Source of the DNA: Luteibacter sp. UNCMF331Sha3.1
GTDB taxonomy: Bacteria > Pseudomonadota > Gammaproteobacteria > Xanthomonadales > Rhodanobacteraceae
Length of the DNA stretch: 64,000 nt
Assembly (NCBI RefSeq): GCF_900109915.1
Contig: NZ_FOBU01000001.1
Span: forward strand, 1,511,004-1,575,003
Reading direction: 5' to 3'
This document shows positions 17,960-25,671 of the stretch, piece after piece. Positions within the stretch are counted from its first letter, which is position 1; each line of letters opens with the position of its first letter. The notes under the pieces are model-generated. The model ran no database searches. It was not told the DNA's origin and worked only from the letters and a program-made list of their open reading frames with translations. A program made the translations under genes and the position numbers.

Positions 17960-19473
17960 CGCGTGGATTCCTTGCCGTCGTTCGCGGCCGGGAGGTCGGG
18001 CAGCCCGTCGGCGCGGTAGCCGCCGCCGAGCGCATGGATGAGGGAGAGATGGGCGGAAAGCGTGCGGCTGGCGAGTTGCAGTCGCGCGTCGCGTTGCTGG
18101 TCGAGCTGCATGTCGGCGTCGAGCCAGGTGCGGTCGTCGATCAGACCTTTCGAGCGCCGGTCCGCCGCCTTGGCCTTCTGCGCCGCGCTGGCGTCGAATT
18201 GCGCATCCACCTGCGAGCGCTGTCGCGCCAGCGTCTCCAGCGTGGCGACGCCTTGTGCCACCTGGCCGGCCGCCTGCACCACGGCCGCGTCGTATTGCGC
18301 GATGGCCGAGTCGAGCTGCGCCTGCGCCCCTTCGTACTGCGCGCGCAGCCGACCGCCACTGAAGATCGGCAACTGCACCGACGCACCGATGTTGCCGAGT
18401 GCCAGGTCGGTGCGCGTGCCGGAGCCGAGGTCGGGATACGTGCGGAGGAACGCGCCGAGGCCCGTGAGACTCACGTCGGGGTAGTAAGCCTTGCGCGCCT
18501 GGTCGATGTTCTTGGCCGACGCCTCGATCTGCCAGCGGGCGGCGGCGATATCGGGACGACGGGCGAGCAGGCCCAGCTTCGCGTCCGCCGGCAGGCTGGT
18601 GTCGGCCGCCGGTAGCGGCAACGGCCGCAGCTCGCCGAGCCCGTCCGGCGACACGCCGGCCAGCGCGGCGAGTTGCACCACGTCGAGTTGCGCGCTGCCG
18701 TCGAGCTGCGCGACGGCCAGCCGCGCCTGCGCGAGACGACCATCGGCCTGATCGAGCGTGGAGGGATCGTCCAGACCGCCGCGCACGCGCAGCGCCACGA
18801 GTTCGCGGAACTGCGCGGCACTCGCGGCCGCGTGATGGGCGATCGCCAGCCGCGCCTGCTGCGCCTGCCAGTCGTAATAGGTGTTCACGACGTTGTACTG
18901 CAGCGACGTGGCCGCCGCCGCGCGTTCCGCCTCCGCCGCGCGCGCCTGTCCGACGGCGGCCGCCACCGCGTCTTTCTGCTTGCCCCAGAGATCGAGGTCC
19001 CAGGTGGCGAGCGCGCCGGCCGCGCCGCTGTTGCTCCAGCGGTTACCCGGATCGAGCTGGAAGCCTTGCGCGTTGCCGGCAGCGCCTGGCACCTCGCCGC
19101 GCACCGTGACGTCGCTATAGCCGTGACTGCCGCTCAGGAGGCCGCGGACCTGGGGATTCAGCTCTGCCTTCGCGCTGTCCACTGCCCGCAACGCGGCCCG
19201 GTAGCGCGCCTCGGCCTGCTCCATGTCGGGCGAACCGCGCATGGCGAGGCCGACGATGCGGTCGAGCTGCGGATCGGCCCAGGTCCGCCACCATTCGCTC
19301 GCGGGCCAACCGGACTTCCCTCCGGGCAGACCGGCGAGCGGCGCCTCGTCACGCGGCACGAAGGCGGGTGGACGAACCGGCGGCGCGCATGCGCCGAGCA
19401 ACAGCGCCGTGGCGACGACGATGCCTCGCAGGCCACGGCATCGGCGGCACGGCGTTGGAAAGGAATACGCCAT
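17956..19473 (-). CDS. outer-membrane efflux lipoprotein (NodT/OprM family)
   Basis: A 505-residue TolC-like channel subunit. The signal peptide ends in a lipobox (TALLLGAC), so it is lipid-anchored. Two outer membrane efflux repeats follow, with long alpha-helical heptad regions. The segment LLARRPDIAAARWQIEASAKNIDQAR is a family signature. It is the first gene of an operon with the adaptor and the EmrB-type pump, forming a complete tripartite exporter. The frame stays open upstream, but the ATG at 19473 gives a normal-length signal peptide. No regulator is attached to the operon. Confidence 0.9.
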   Translation of the reverse strand: MAYSFPTPCRRCRGLRGIVVATALLLGACAPPVRPPAFVPRDEAPLAGLPGGKSGWPASEWWRTWADPQLDRIVGLAMRGSPDMEQAEARYRAALRAVDSAKAELNPQVRGLLSGSHGYSDVTVRGEVPGAAGNAQGFQLDPGNRWSNSGAAGALATWDLDLWGKQKDAVAAAVGQARAAEAERAAAATSLQYNVVNTYYDWQAQQARLAIAHHAAASAAQFRELVALRVRGGLDDPSTLDQADGRLAQARLAVAQLDGSAQLDVVQLAALAGVSPDGLGELRPLPLPAADTSLPADAKLGLLARRPDIAAARWQIEASAKNIDQARKAYYPDVSLTGLGAFLRTYPDLGSGTRTDLALGNIGASVQLPIFSGGRLRAQYEGAQAQLDSAIAQYDAAVVQAAGQVAQGVATLETLARQRSQVDAQFDASAAQKAKAADRRSKGLIDDRTWLDADMQLDQQRDARLQLASRTLSAHLSLIHALGGGYRADGLPDLPAANDGKESTR

Positions 19474-19630
19474 GGCGAAACACTCTGGAAGTTCTTGCGA
19501 ATCGGGCGGTCGCATGCGCGCTCCGTCACGTCTTCGGGACCTTATCAGCGCCCGCCGTGGGCATCGCGTGACGGCGCGGGGGGCTCAGCGGCTAAGCTAT
19601 GCCGTCGTCCCCCACTGGAATCCCCGCCAC

Positions 19631-20425
19631 GTGAACGATCTGCTCAGCGCCATCCTCCTCGGCATCGTCGAAGGGATCACCGAGTTCCTGCCCATCTCCA
19701 GCACCGGGCACCTGCTCATCGCCGAACGCTGGCTCGGTGCGCGGTCCGACCTCTTCAACGTCGCCATCCAGGCCGGCGCGATCCTCGCGGTCACGTTCAT
19801 CTACTGGCGCACGCTGTGGAGTTTCGCGATCAACTGGCGGCGTCCCGAGACGCGCGACTACCTCGCCAAGCTCAGCGTGGCATTCCTCATCACGGCCGTG
19901 CTCGGCCTGGTCGTCGCCAAACTCGGCTTCAAGCTGCCCGAGACCGTCACTCCCATCGCGTGGGCGCTCATCGCCGGCGGCATCTGGATGATGGTGGCCG
20001 AGAAGGTCGCGGAGAAGCGCCCCGAGCGCGCGGCGATCACCTGGAAGGTCGCGATCCTCGTCGGTCTGGCGCAGATCGTCGCCGGCATCTTCCCCGGCAC
20101 GTCGCGCTCGGCGGCCACGATCTTCATCGCGATGCTGGCGGGTACCAACAACCGCGCCGCCGCCACGGAGTTCGCGTTCCTCGTGGGCATCCCCACCATG
20201 TACGCCGCGACGGGCTACGAGCTGCTCAAGACGTTCACGCACGGCGGTGCCGCCGGCGAAGACTGGAGTGGGCTGGGCATCGCGTTCGTGGTTTCCACGG
20301 TCGTCGCGTTCGTGGCGGTGAAGTGGCTGCTCGGCTACATCCGCTCGCATCGCTTCACGGCCTTCGCCGTCTATCGCATCGTGCTGGGCATCGCGCTCCT
20401 GCTGCTCCTGCCCGCCGGCGGCTGA
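19631..20425 (+). CDS. uppP: undecaprenyl-diphosphatase
   Basis: A 264-residue integral membrane protein that recycles the lipid carrier of cell-wall synthesis by removing one phosphate from undecaprenyl diphosphate; overproduction gives bacitracin resistance in other species. The two catalytic signatures are plain: GITEFLPISSTGH near residue 15 and PGTSRSAATI near residue 160. The start is a GTG, because known members begin with almost the same residues (NDLLSAILLGIVEG) and no ATG lies close upstream in frame. The Shine-Dalgarno sequence is weak, so expression may be low. Confidence 0.93.
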   Translation: MNDLLSAILLGIVEGITEFLPISSTGHLLIAERWLGARSDLFNVAIQAGAILAVTFIYWRTLWSFAINWRRPETRDYLAKLSVAFLITAVLGLVVAKLGFKLPETVTPIAWALIAGGIWMMVAEKVAEKRPERAAITWKVAILVGLAQIVAGIFPGTSRSAATIFIAMLAGTNNRAAATEFAFLVGIPTMYAATGYELLKTFTHGGAAGEDWSGLGIAFVVSTVVAFVAVKWLLGYIRSHRFTAFAVYRIVLGIALLLLLPAGG

Positions 20426-20431
20426 TCCGCC

Positions 20432-21988
20432 ATGGAAACGACCCGCTATCGCTTGCTCGACCTCACGATCGACACGGCGCGCCAGCGGGTCGAGCGGAAC
20501 GGTCAGCCGCTCGACGTCTCCGGACTCAGCTTCCGGCTGCTCGCCTGCCTGATGGAGCGCGCGGATCGTGTGGTCGGTTTCGACGAACTGATGGAGGCGG
20601 TCTGGGCGCCCGCGGTGGTCAACGAAGAAACCGTGACCCAGCGCGTCCGGCTGCTACGACAGGCGCTGGGTGACGACGCGCGGCAGCCGCGCTACGTGCG
20701 CACCGTCCGCGCCCGCGGCTATCAGCTCGGCGCGCCGCCAGTGCCTCTCGCCGTCGACGAGCCCCGGCTACGGCACCTGTGGCCGGCCGTAGCCGCCGTG
20801 TGCGTGCTCGCGGCGGCGGCGATCGGCGTCGGTTTCCTCGCCCAGGACCAGCGACCCGCGCCAACGGTGCAGCGCGAGTTGATCGAGCGCGCCCATTGGT
20901 ACGCGTCCATGGGCCAGCGCGACAACAACGAACGCGCGTTGGCGCTGTTCGACCGCGCGCTTCGCGATGCGCCCGACGATGTCGACGCGCTCACCGGCGC
21001 GAGCCGTGCGCGCTCGGCGCGTACCTGTCTCTACAACACCGGCCCGCACGACGCGCGGGACGCCCTGAAGCTCGCCACGCGCGCGGTTTCCGCGCACCCC
21101 GACAGCGCGAAGGCGTGGTCGACGCTCGCCTACGCGCGCGACTGCCTCGGCGATATCGCCGGCGCGATCAACGGCTACGAACGCGCCGTGCGGCTCGAGC
21201 CGGGCGACGACGCGAGCCGCGCTTCCGCCGCCTATCTGTATCAGGAGCAGGGCCGGCTCGCCGATGCGCTGCACGCGAACGTCGACATGCGCGGCGATCC
21301 AGCGCGCGTCCGGTTTCGCGAGGTGCAGGTCGCTCGCGAATACGAGCTTCTCGGATTCCCCGCGCAGGCCGAGGCACGCTATCGCCACGTGTTCGACCTC
21401 TCGCCCGACAACGTGTTCGGCAACATCGGATGGCCCGCGTTCCTGTTTTCGCAAGGTCGGCTGGACGAGGCCCGCCGTGCGATCGACGACGCGCGTTCCC
21501 GCGGCACCGCGCGGGCGGAGCTCGCGCAACTCGACGGCGAAATCGCGCTGCTGCGGGGCGACCGTGCGGCGGCCTTGCGAGCATTCGCGGAAGCGAAGCG
21601 GCTGCGACCGGACGCCTCGCTACCGGTCACGCTCGAGACGTTGTATGGCGAGCATCCGGTGGACCCGCGTTGGTTGCGCGAGCGGATCGCGACGACGCGG
21701 GCGGCCCTTCGTGACGATCCGTGGGCGTCGAGCCGGCTCGAACTGGCGCTCCTGCTGCTTGCCGATGCCGACAGACCGGGAGCCGTCGGGGCGCTGTCGG
21801 ACGCCGTGGACAAGGGGTGGCGAGACGCGGCCTATCTGCGCGTCTCGCCTCTGTTTGCATCGCTGCACGACGATCCGGGCTTCGCCGATGTGCTGGATGC
21901 GATCGCGCGACGCGTCGCCGCCGACCGGCAACGGGTGCTGGAAGCGCCGTGGTGCCCGGAAGAGCTCAGGACCGTGCTGCCTCGTTGA
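20432..21988 (+). CDS. CadC-like membrane-bound transcriptional regulator with TPR region
   Basis: A 518-residue protein. Residues 1-100 form an OmpR/PhoB-type winged helix (SFRLLACLMERADRVVGFDELM, RQPRYVRTVRARGYQL). A single transmembrane helix follows at about 115-135, and the remaining 380 residues are helical TPR-like repeats, probably periplasmic. This is the one-component, CadC-type architecture: an external or periplasmic signal is passed directly to DNA binding. It starts six bases after uppP, so the two are translationally close. That link suggests envelope-stress sensing but is unproven. A 15-bp inverted repeat follows it. Confidence 0.82.
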   Translation: METTRYRLLDLTIDTARQRVERNGQPLDVSGLSFRLLACLMERADRVVGFDELMEAVWAPAVVNEETVTQRVRLLRQALGDDARQPRYVRTVRARGYQLGAPPVPLAVDEPRLRHLWPAVAAVCVLAAAAIGVGFLAQDQRPAPTVQRELIERAHWYASMGQRDNNERALALFDRALRDAPDDVDALTGASRARSARTCLYNTGPHDARDALKLATRAVSAHPDSAKAWSTLAYARDCLGDIAGAINGYERAVRLEPGDDASRASAAYLYQEQGRLADALHANVDMRGDPARVRFREVQVAREYELLGFPAQAEARYRHVFDLSPDNVFGNIGWPAFLFSQGRLDEARRAIDDARSRGTARAELAQLDGEIALLRGDRAAALRAFAEAKRLRPDASLPVTLETLYGEHPVDPRWLRERIATTRAALRDDPWASSRLELALLLLADADRPGAVGALSDAVDKGWRDAAYLRVSPLFASLHDDPGFADVLDAIARRVAADRQRVLEAPWCPEELRTVLPR

Positions 21989-21993
21989 ACCGC

Positions 21994-22027
21994 TTCGGTG
22001 GGAGCCAGCCTGCTGGCTCCCACCGAA
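21994..22027. terminator. bidirectional terminator-like palindrome (GGTGGGAGCCAG repeat family)
   Basis: TTCGGTGGGAGCCAG and CTGGCTCCCACCGAA form a 15-bp stem with a four-base loop (CCTG) between two convergent genes. The same core recurs at 23234, 31075 and, degenerated, near 60655. Confidence 0.7.
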
Positions 22028-22031
22028 ACGC

Positions 22032-23141
22032 TCAACGCGGCAACGCCCCAAGCACGATATCGCGGAAGATCCCCTGCGATTGAGGGTGGGCGAAGCTCTG
22101 GTTGTACCCCTGGCTCGTGACCACCGCGACGAGGCCGCGCTCCGGCAGCACGAAGACGTAGTTGCCACCGTTGCCGCTCATCGCCCAGACCCCCGTTTCC
22201 ACGCCATGCACGGGGAAGCGGAACTGCCACCACTGGTACCCGTAGTCCGCGTCGTCGCGCGCTTCCGCGTGCACCGTGAGCATCGCGCGCACCCAGCCGG
22301 CCGGAAGCACCTGCGTGCCCTTCCACCGACCCTCGTCCACGGCGAGCTGTCCCAGTTTCGCGAGATCGCGCGAGCGGTAGCGCGTGCCGCCGCCGCCCAT
22401 GCCGATGCCTTCACTGGAGGTATTCCACTGCACCCGGCGGATGCCGAGCGGCGACTCCAGTGCGTCGTGCGCGAACGTCGCGAGGGGCAGCTTCGTGGCG
22501 CGCTCCACCACGGCGCCCGCGACGAAGCTGCCGACCGTGCAATACGCGAAGGCGCGTCCGTGCGGCGAGTCGGCGGGGCGTTTCACCCACGGGGCATAGC
22601 CACGTATCGGCAGGCTCAGTGCGAAGTCGAGCCAGCGCTCGGTGACGTACATACGCTCCTCGTTGCCCGAGGAGAACGGATTCTCGTCGTCGCATTCCCA
22701 GATCGAGCTCATCGTGAGAAGGTCTTCCAGCGTGATGCCCGCCAGGCGCGGATCGGGACGGGCGATACGGACCTCGGGGAAGAACGCGTAGACCGGCGCC
22801 TTCACGTCGCGGATGGCGCCGCGCTGGATCGCGGCGCCCACCAGCATCGCCGTGACGCTCTTCGTCGCCGAGCGGACGTCGTTGAGCAGGTCCACCGAAC
22901 CGCCATTGAAGTAGCGCTCGTAAACCAGGCGTCCGTGATCGGCCACGACCACGCTGGTGATCTTCTTGTAAGTGCCGTCGGCGACTTTGCGGTCGAGGGT
23001 ATCGAGGAGGGTCGTGTTCCAGCCGGCCTTACCGGCATCGGCAACCGCCCAGCCATCGTCGCCGGCCTTCGGCGGTTCGTAACGGGCGGCGGCGGGAAGC
23101 GCGGCGAGGGACAGCGCGAGGATCAGGATGCGACGGTGCAT
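22032..23141 (-). CDS. serine hydrolase of the beta-lactamase/class C PBP family
   Basis: A 369-residue exported protein (signal ILALSLAALPAAA). The nucleophile motif is SATK with Ser91 and Lys94, and a YCT motif (AFAYCTVGS) takes the place of the usual YxN. Related proteins include esterases, D-aminopeptidases and beta-lactamase-like enzymes, so the true substrate is open. The ATG at 23141 is favoured over an upstream in-frame start because CGGAG lies seven bases before it and the signal peptide then starts properly. It shares the minus strand with the LysR gene before it, separated by a terminator-like palindrome. Confidence 0.82.
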   Translation of the reverse strand: MHRRILILALSLAALPAAARYEPPKAGDDGWAVADAGKAGWNTTLLDTLDRKVADGTYKKITSVVVADHGRLVYERYFNGGSVDLLNDVRSATKSVTAMLVGAAIQRGAIRDVKAPVYAFFPEVRIARPDPRLAGITLEDLLTMSSIWECDDENPFSSGNEERMYVTERWLDFALSLPIRGYAPWVKRPADSPHGRAFAYCTVGSFVAGAVVERATKLPLATFAHDALESPLGIRRVQWNTSSEGIGMGGGGTRYRSRDLAKLGQLAVDEGRWKGTQVLPAGWVRAMLTVHAEARDDADYGYQWWQFRFPVHGVETGVWAMSGNGGNYVFVLPERGLVAVVTSQGYNQSFAHPQSQGIFRDIVLGALPR

Positions 23142-23233
23142 GGCGGGTCTCCGTAGTGGGAGATCCGAGTCGGCCATAGGGCCGCGTGAAGCGCCTGAAA
23201 TCGGGATGAAGAATGATGAAGGGCGGCATGTCG

Positions 23234-23261
23234 GGCAGGAGCCAGCAGGCTGGCTCCTGCC
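23234..23261. terminator. palindromic repeat after the LysR gene
   Basis: GGCAGGAGCCAGC and GCTGGCTCCTGCC form a perfect 13-bp stem with a two-base loop, ten bases after the LysR stop. It belongs to the GGAGCCAGC repeat family, with a CAGG variant of the outer arm. Confidence 0.7.
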
Positions 23262-23270
23262 GCGAAGCGC

Positions 23271-24260
23271 TCAGGCCACGGCCGCGATCGGCTGTTCTTC
23301 CGCCTTCGCCATGCGCAGACGGGCGAGTTCGGCCTGCTGCTTCTCCACGATCTTGCACTGGGGATCGCTGGTCCGCGTGAACAGCTCGCTGGTCCACTCG
23401 ATGAAGGCCTGCACGCGGGCCGACAGGTGGCGCTTCTGCGGGTAGACGATCCACAGGTTGGAGCCCGTGGAGATCGTGTCGGTCATGATGATCTGCAGCA
23501 GCCCCTTGTCCAGCGCCGTTGCCGCGAGGCAATGGGGCGCCTGGATCACGCCCAGTCCCGCGATGGCGGCCTGGATCACCGACTCGCCGTCGTTGATCAG
23601 CATGTGCGCGTCGACGTCCACCGACACCCGGCCGCCCGGTGAATCGAACTGCCACTGGTACGGCTTGCCCGTGCTCGGGTGAACGAAGTTCACCGTCCTG
23701 TGCGATTTCAGGTCCTCGATCGACACGGGCATGCCGTGGCGGGCGAGATAGGAAGGCGCTGCGCAGAGGACATTGCTGAAGTGGCCGATCTTCCGGGCGA
23801 TCAGGCTGGAATCGGCTAGCTCGCCCATGCGGATGGCGCAATCGAAACCCTCCTCGTTCAGATCGAAGGGGAAGTCGCACATCGTCAGTTCCAGGCGGAT
23901 ATCGGGGTAGCGGCGTTCGAATTCGGCCAGATTGGGGATGATCGCGGCACGCCCGACCGCGGACGACGCCGCGACGCGCAACTTGCCCGCCGGCTTCGTC
24001 TTCGCGTACCCGAGCGCCTCCGTCGCTTCAGTCAGGTCCGCCAGGATCTCCTTGCAACGCGCATAGAACGCGGAGCCATCGTCCGTCAAACGCAGCGAAC
24101 GTGTGGACCGGAAGAACAGGCGGGCGCCCAGGCTTTCCTCCAGCCGCGAGATCGCGCGGCTGACGCCCGAGGGGGTCATCTGCAGGTGCTGCGCGGCCGA
24201 TGAAAAGCTCTTGGCCTCGACCACGCGAACGAAAACGCTGATAGCGGAAAAGTCTTCCAT
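23271..24260 (-). CDS. LysR-family transcriptional regulator
   Basis: A 329-residue regulator. The N-terminal winged helix is clear (FVRVVEAKSFSSAAQHLQ, SGVSRAISRLEESLGARLF), and a periplasmic-binding-like effector domain follows from about residue 90. The start at 24260 is chosen because known homologues begin just before DFSAISVFVRVVE; the longer open frame upstream is noncoding. It is divergent from the RND efflux operon, as MexT, BpeT and SmeRv are from theirs, so it is the likely local regulator. The C-terminal 30 residues beyond the usual LysR end are Glu/Ala rich. Confidence 0.9.
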   Translation of the reverse strand: MEDFSAISVFVRVVEAKSFSSAAQHLQMTPSGVSRAISRLEESLGARLFFRSTRSLRLTDDGSAFYARCKEILADLTEATEALGYAKTKPAGKLRVAASSAVGRAAIIPNLAEFERRYPDIRLELTMCDFPFDLNEEGFDCAIRMGELADSSLIARKIGHFSNVLCAAPSYLARHGMPVSIEDLKSHRTVNFVHPSTGKPYQWQFDSPGGRVSVDVDAHMLINDGESVIQAAIAGLGVIQAPHCLAATALDKGLLQIIMTDTISTGSNLWIVYPQKRHLSARVQAFIEWTSELFTRTSDPQCKIVEKQQAELARLRMAKAEEQPIAAVA

Positions 24261-24372
24261 CGCCGACTCCGGAGGGTTGGATTGATGACTGCACGGCAAA
24301 AGCGGAGTGATTGTAGACCCATTTTTCGCTTGACGGGCAAGACCTAGATTTCGCCACCTGCGACGGACCGTC

Positions 24373-24403
24373 TTGACCTCGAGTGCACTTGAGGTCGTAG
24401 GCT
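24373..24403 (+). promoter_or_regulatory. SoxR-type promoter of the RND operon
   Basis: A -35 hexamer TTGACC (24373-24378) and a -10 hexamer TAGGCT (24398-24403) are separated by 19 bases, the overlong spacer typical of MerR-family promoters. The spacer is filled by the dyad CCTCGAGTGCACTTGAGG, close to the SoxR box CCTCAAGTTAACTTGAGG. The site lies about 50 bases before the adaptor ATG. No soxR gene is in the window. Confidence 0.72.
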
Positions 24404-24455
24404 CCGCCCCCGCTGTCCGTCTACCCCTATTCCATCCCAGCTCCAGGACCTCCCC

Positions 24456-25664
24456 ATGAAGAAGAAACTCCTGTTCGGCTCGTCCGCCCTGGCGGTCGCC
24501 GTCGCCTCGGCGCTCTGGCTGAGCGCGGCCGGCAGTTCCGCCAGCCACGCCGCCGAGCCCGCCGCCGCCCCGCCGGCACCGGAAGTCACCGTGGCGCAGG
24601 TCCTCCTTCGCCCGGTTTCCGACGCCAACGCCTTCACGGGCCGGATCCAGGCCGTGGACACCATCCAGATCCGCCCGCGCGTCAGCGGCTACGTGGACTC
24701 GGTGCATTTCCGCGAAGGCTCGGCGGTGAAGAAGGGCGACCTGCTCTTTACCATCGACCCGCGTCCGTACCGGGCGGAGGCCGATCGCCTCGCCGCCAAT
24801 CTCGCCCAGGCGAAGGCCGAAGCGAAGAACGCCGACGCCAATGCCGCCCGCGGCGCCAAACTGATCGAACAGCATGCCGTGTCGCGCGAAGAGGCCGATC
24901 GTCTCGACACCGCCGCCGCCAGAGCGAAGGCGCAGGTCGCCTCGGTACAGGCCGCGCTCGACAACGCCCGTCTCAACCTCTCGTTCACCGAGGTGCGCGC
25001 GCCGGTCGACGGCAAGGTCAGCAATGCGCAGATCACCGCGGGCAACCTCGTCACGCCGTCCGACACGCTGACCAGCGTGGTCACCGTCGACCCGATGTAC
25101 GTCTACTTCGACGTCGACGAGCAGACGTTCCTCAAGCTCGATCGCCTGCGTCGCCAGAACGGTCGTGCACCCGATGTCGAAATGGGCCTGGCCGACGAAG
25201 AGGGCTATCCGCACACCGGCAAGATCGACTTCGTCGACAACCAGGTGCGCGCAGGCGCCGGCACGATCCGTCTCCGCGCCGTGTTCCCGAACGCCGATGG
25301 CGCGTACACGCCCGGCCTCTTCGCCCGCGTCGAGCTGCGCAGCGGCAACAGCCAGCCGCGCGCGCTGATCGACGACAAGGCCGTCGGGACCGATCTGGGC
25401 AACAAGTTCGTCTACGTGCTCGGCAAGGACAAGAAGATCGAATACCGCCGCGTGTCCACGGGCGCGCTGGTCGATGGCCTGCGCGTGGTCGATACCGGCC
25501 TCAATGCCGACGACGTCGTCGTGGTGAACGGCCTGCAGCGCGTGCGCCCGGGCGTGGAAGTGAATGCGAAGCGTGTCGCCATGGCGTCGCTGGTGCCCGA
25601 CAACGCGCGCAATGTCGCGTCGCGTCCGGCCGGCATCGACAGCGTGGCGCAGAACCAGGACTGA
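24456..25664 (+). CDS. RND efflux periplasmic adaptor (MexE/SmeV type)
   Basis: A 402-residue membrane fusion protein with an N-terminal signal or anchor (ALAVAVASALWLSAAG). The lipoyl-type domain (FTGRIQAVDTIQIRPRVSGY), the alpha-hairpin (residues 95-165) and the beta-barrel domain (VDGKVSNAQITAGNLV) are in the normal order. YVYFDVDEQTFLKL is characteristic of the MexE/BpeE group. It joins the RND pump to the outer-membrane channel. AGGACC lies before the ATG. It is the first gene of a four-gene run and starts seven bases before the pump gene. Confidence 0.92.
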   Translation: MKKKLLFGSSALAVAVASALWLSAAGSSASHAAEPAAAPPAPEVTVAQVLLRPVSDANAFTGRIQAVDTIQIRPRVSGYVDSVHFREGSAVKKGDLLFTIDPRPYRAEADRLAANLAQAKAEAKNADANAARGAKLIEQHAVSREEADRLDTAAARAKAQVASVQAALDNARLNLSFTEVRAPVDGKVSNAQITAGNLVTPSDTLTSVVTVDPMYVYFDVDEQTFLKLDRLRRQNGRAPDVEMGLADEEGYPHTGKIDFVDNQVRAGAGTIRLRAVFPNADGAYTPGLFARVELRSGNSQPRALIDDKAVGTDLGNKFVYVLGKDKKIEYRRVSTGALVDGLRVVDTGLNADDVVVVNGLQRVRPGVEVNAKRVAMASLVPDNARNVASRPAGIDSVAQNQD

Positions 25665-25671
25665 TCCACCC

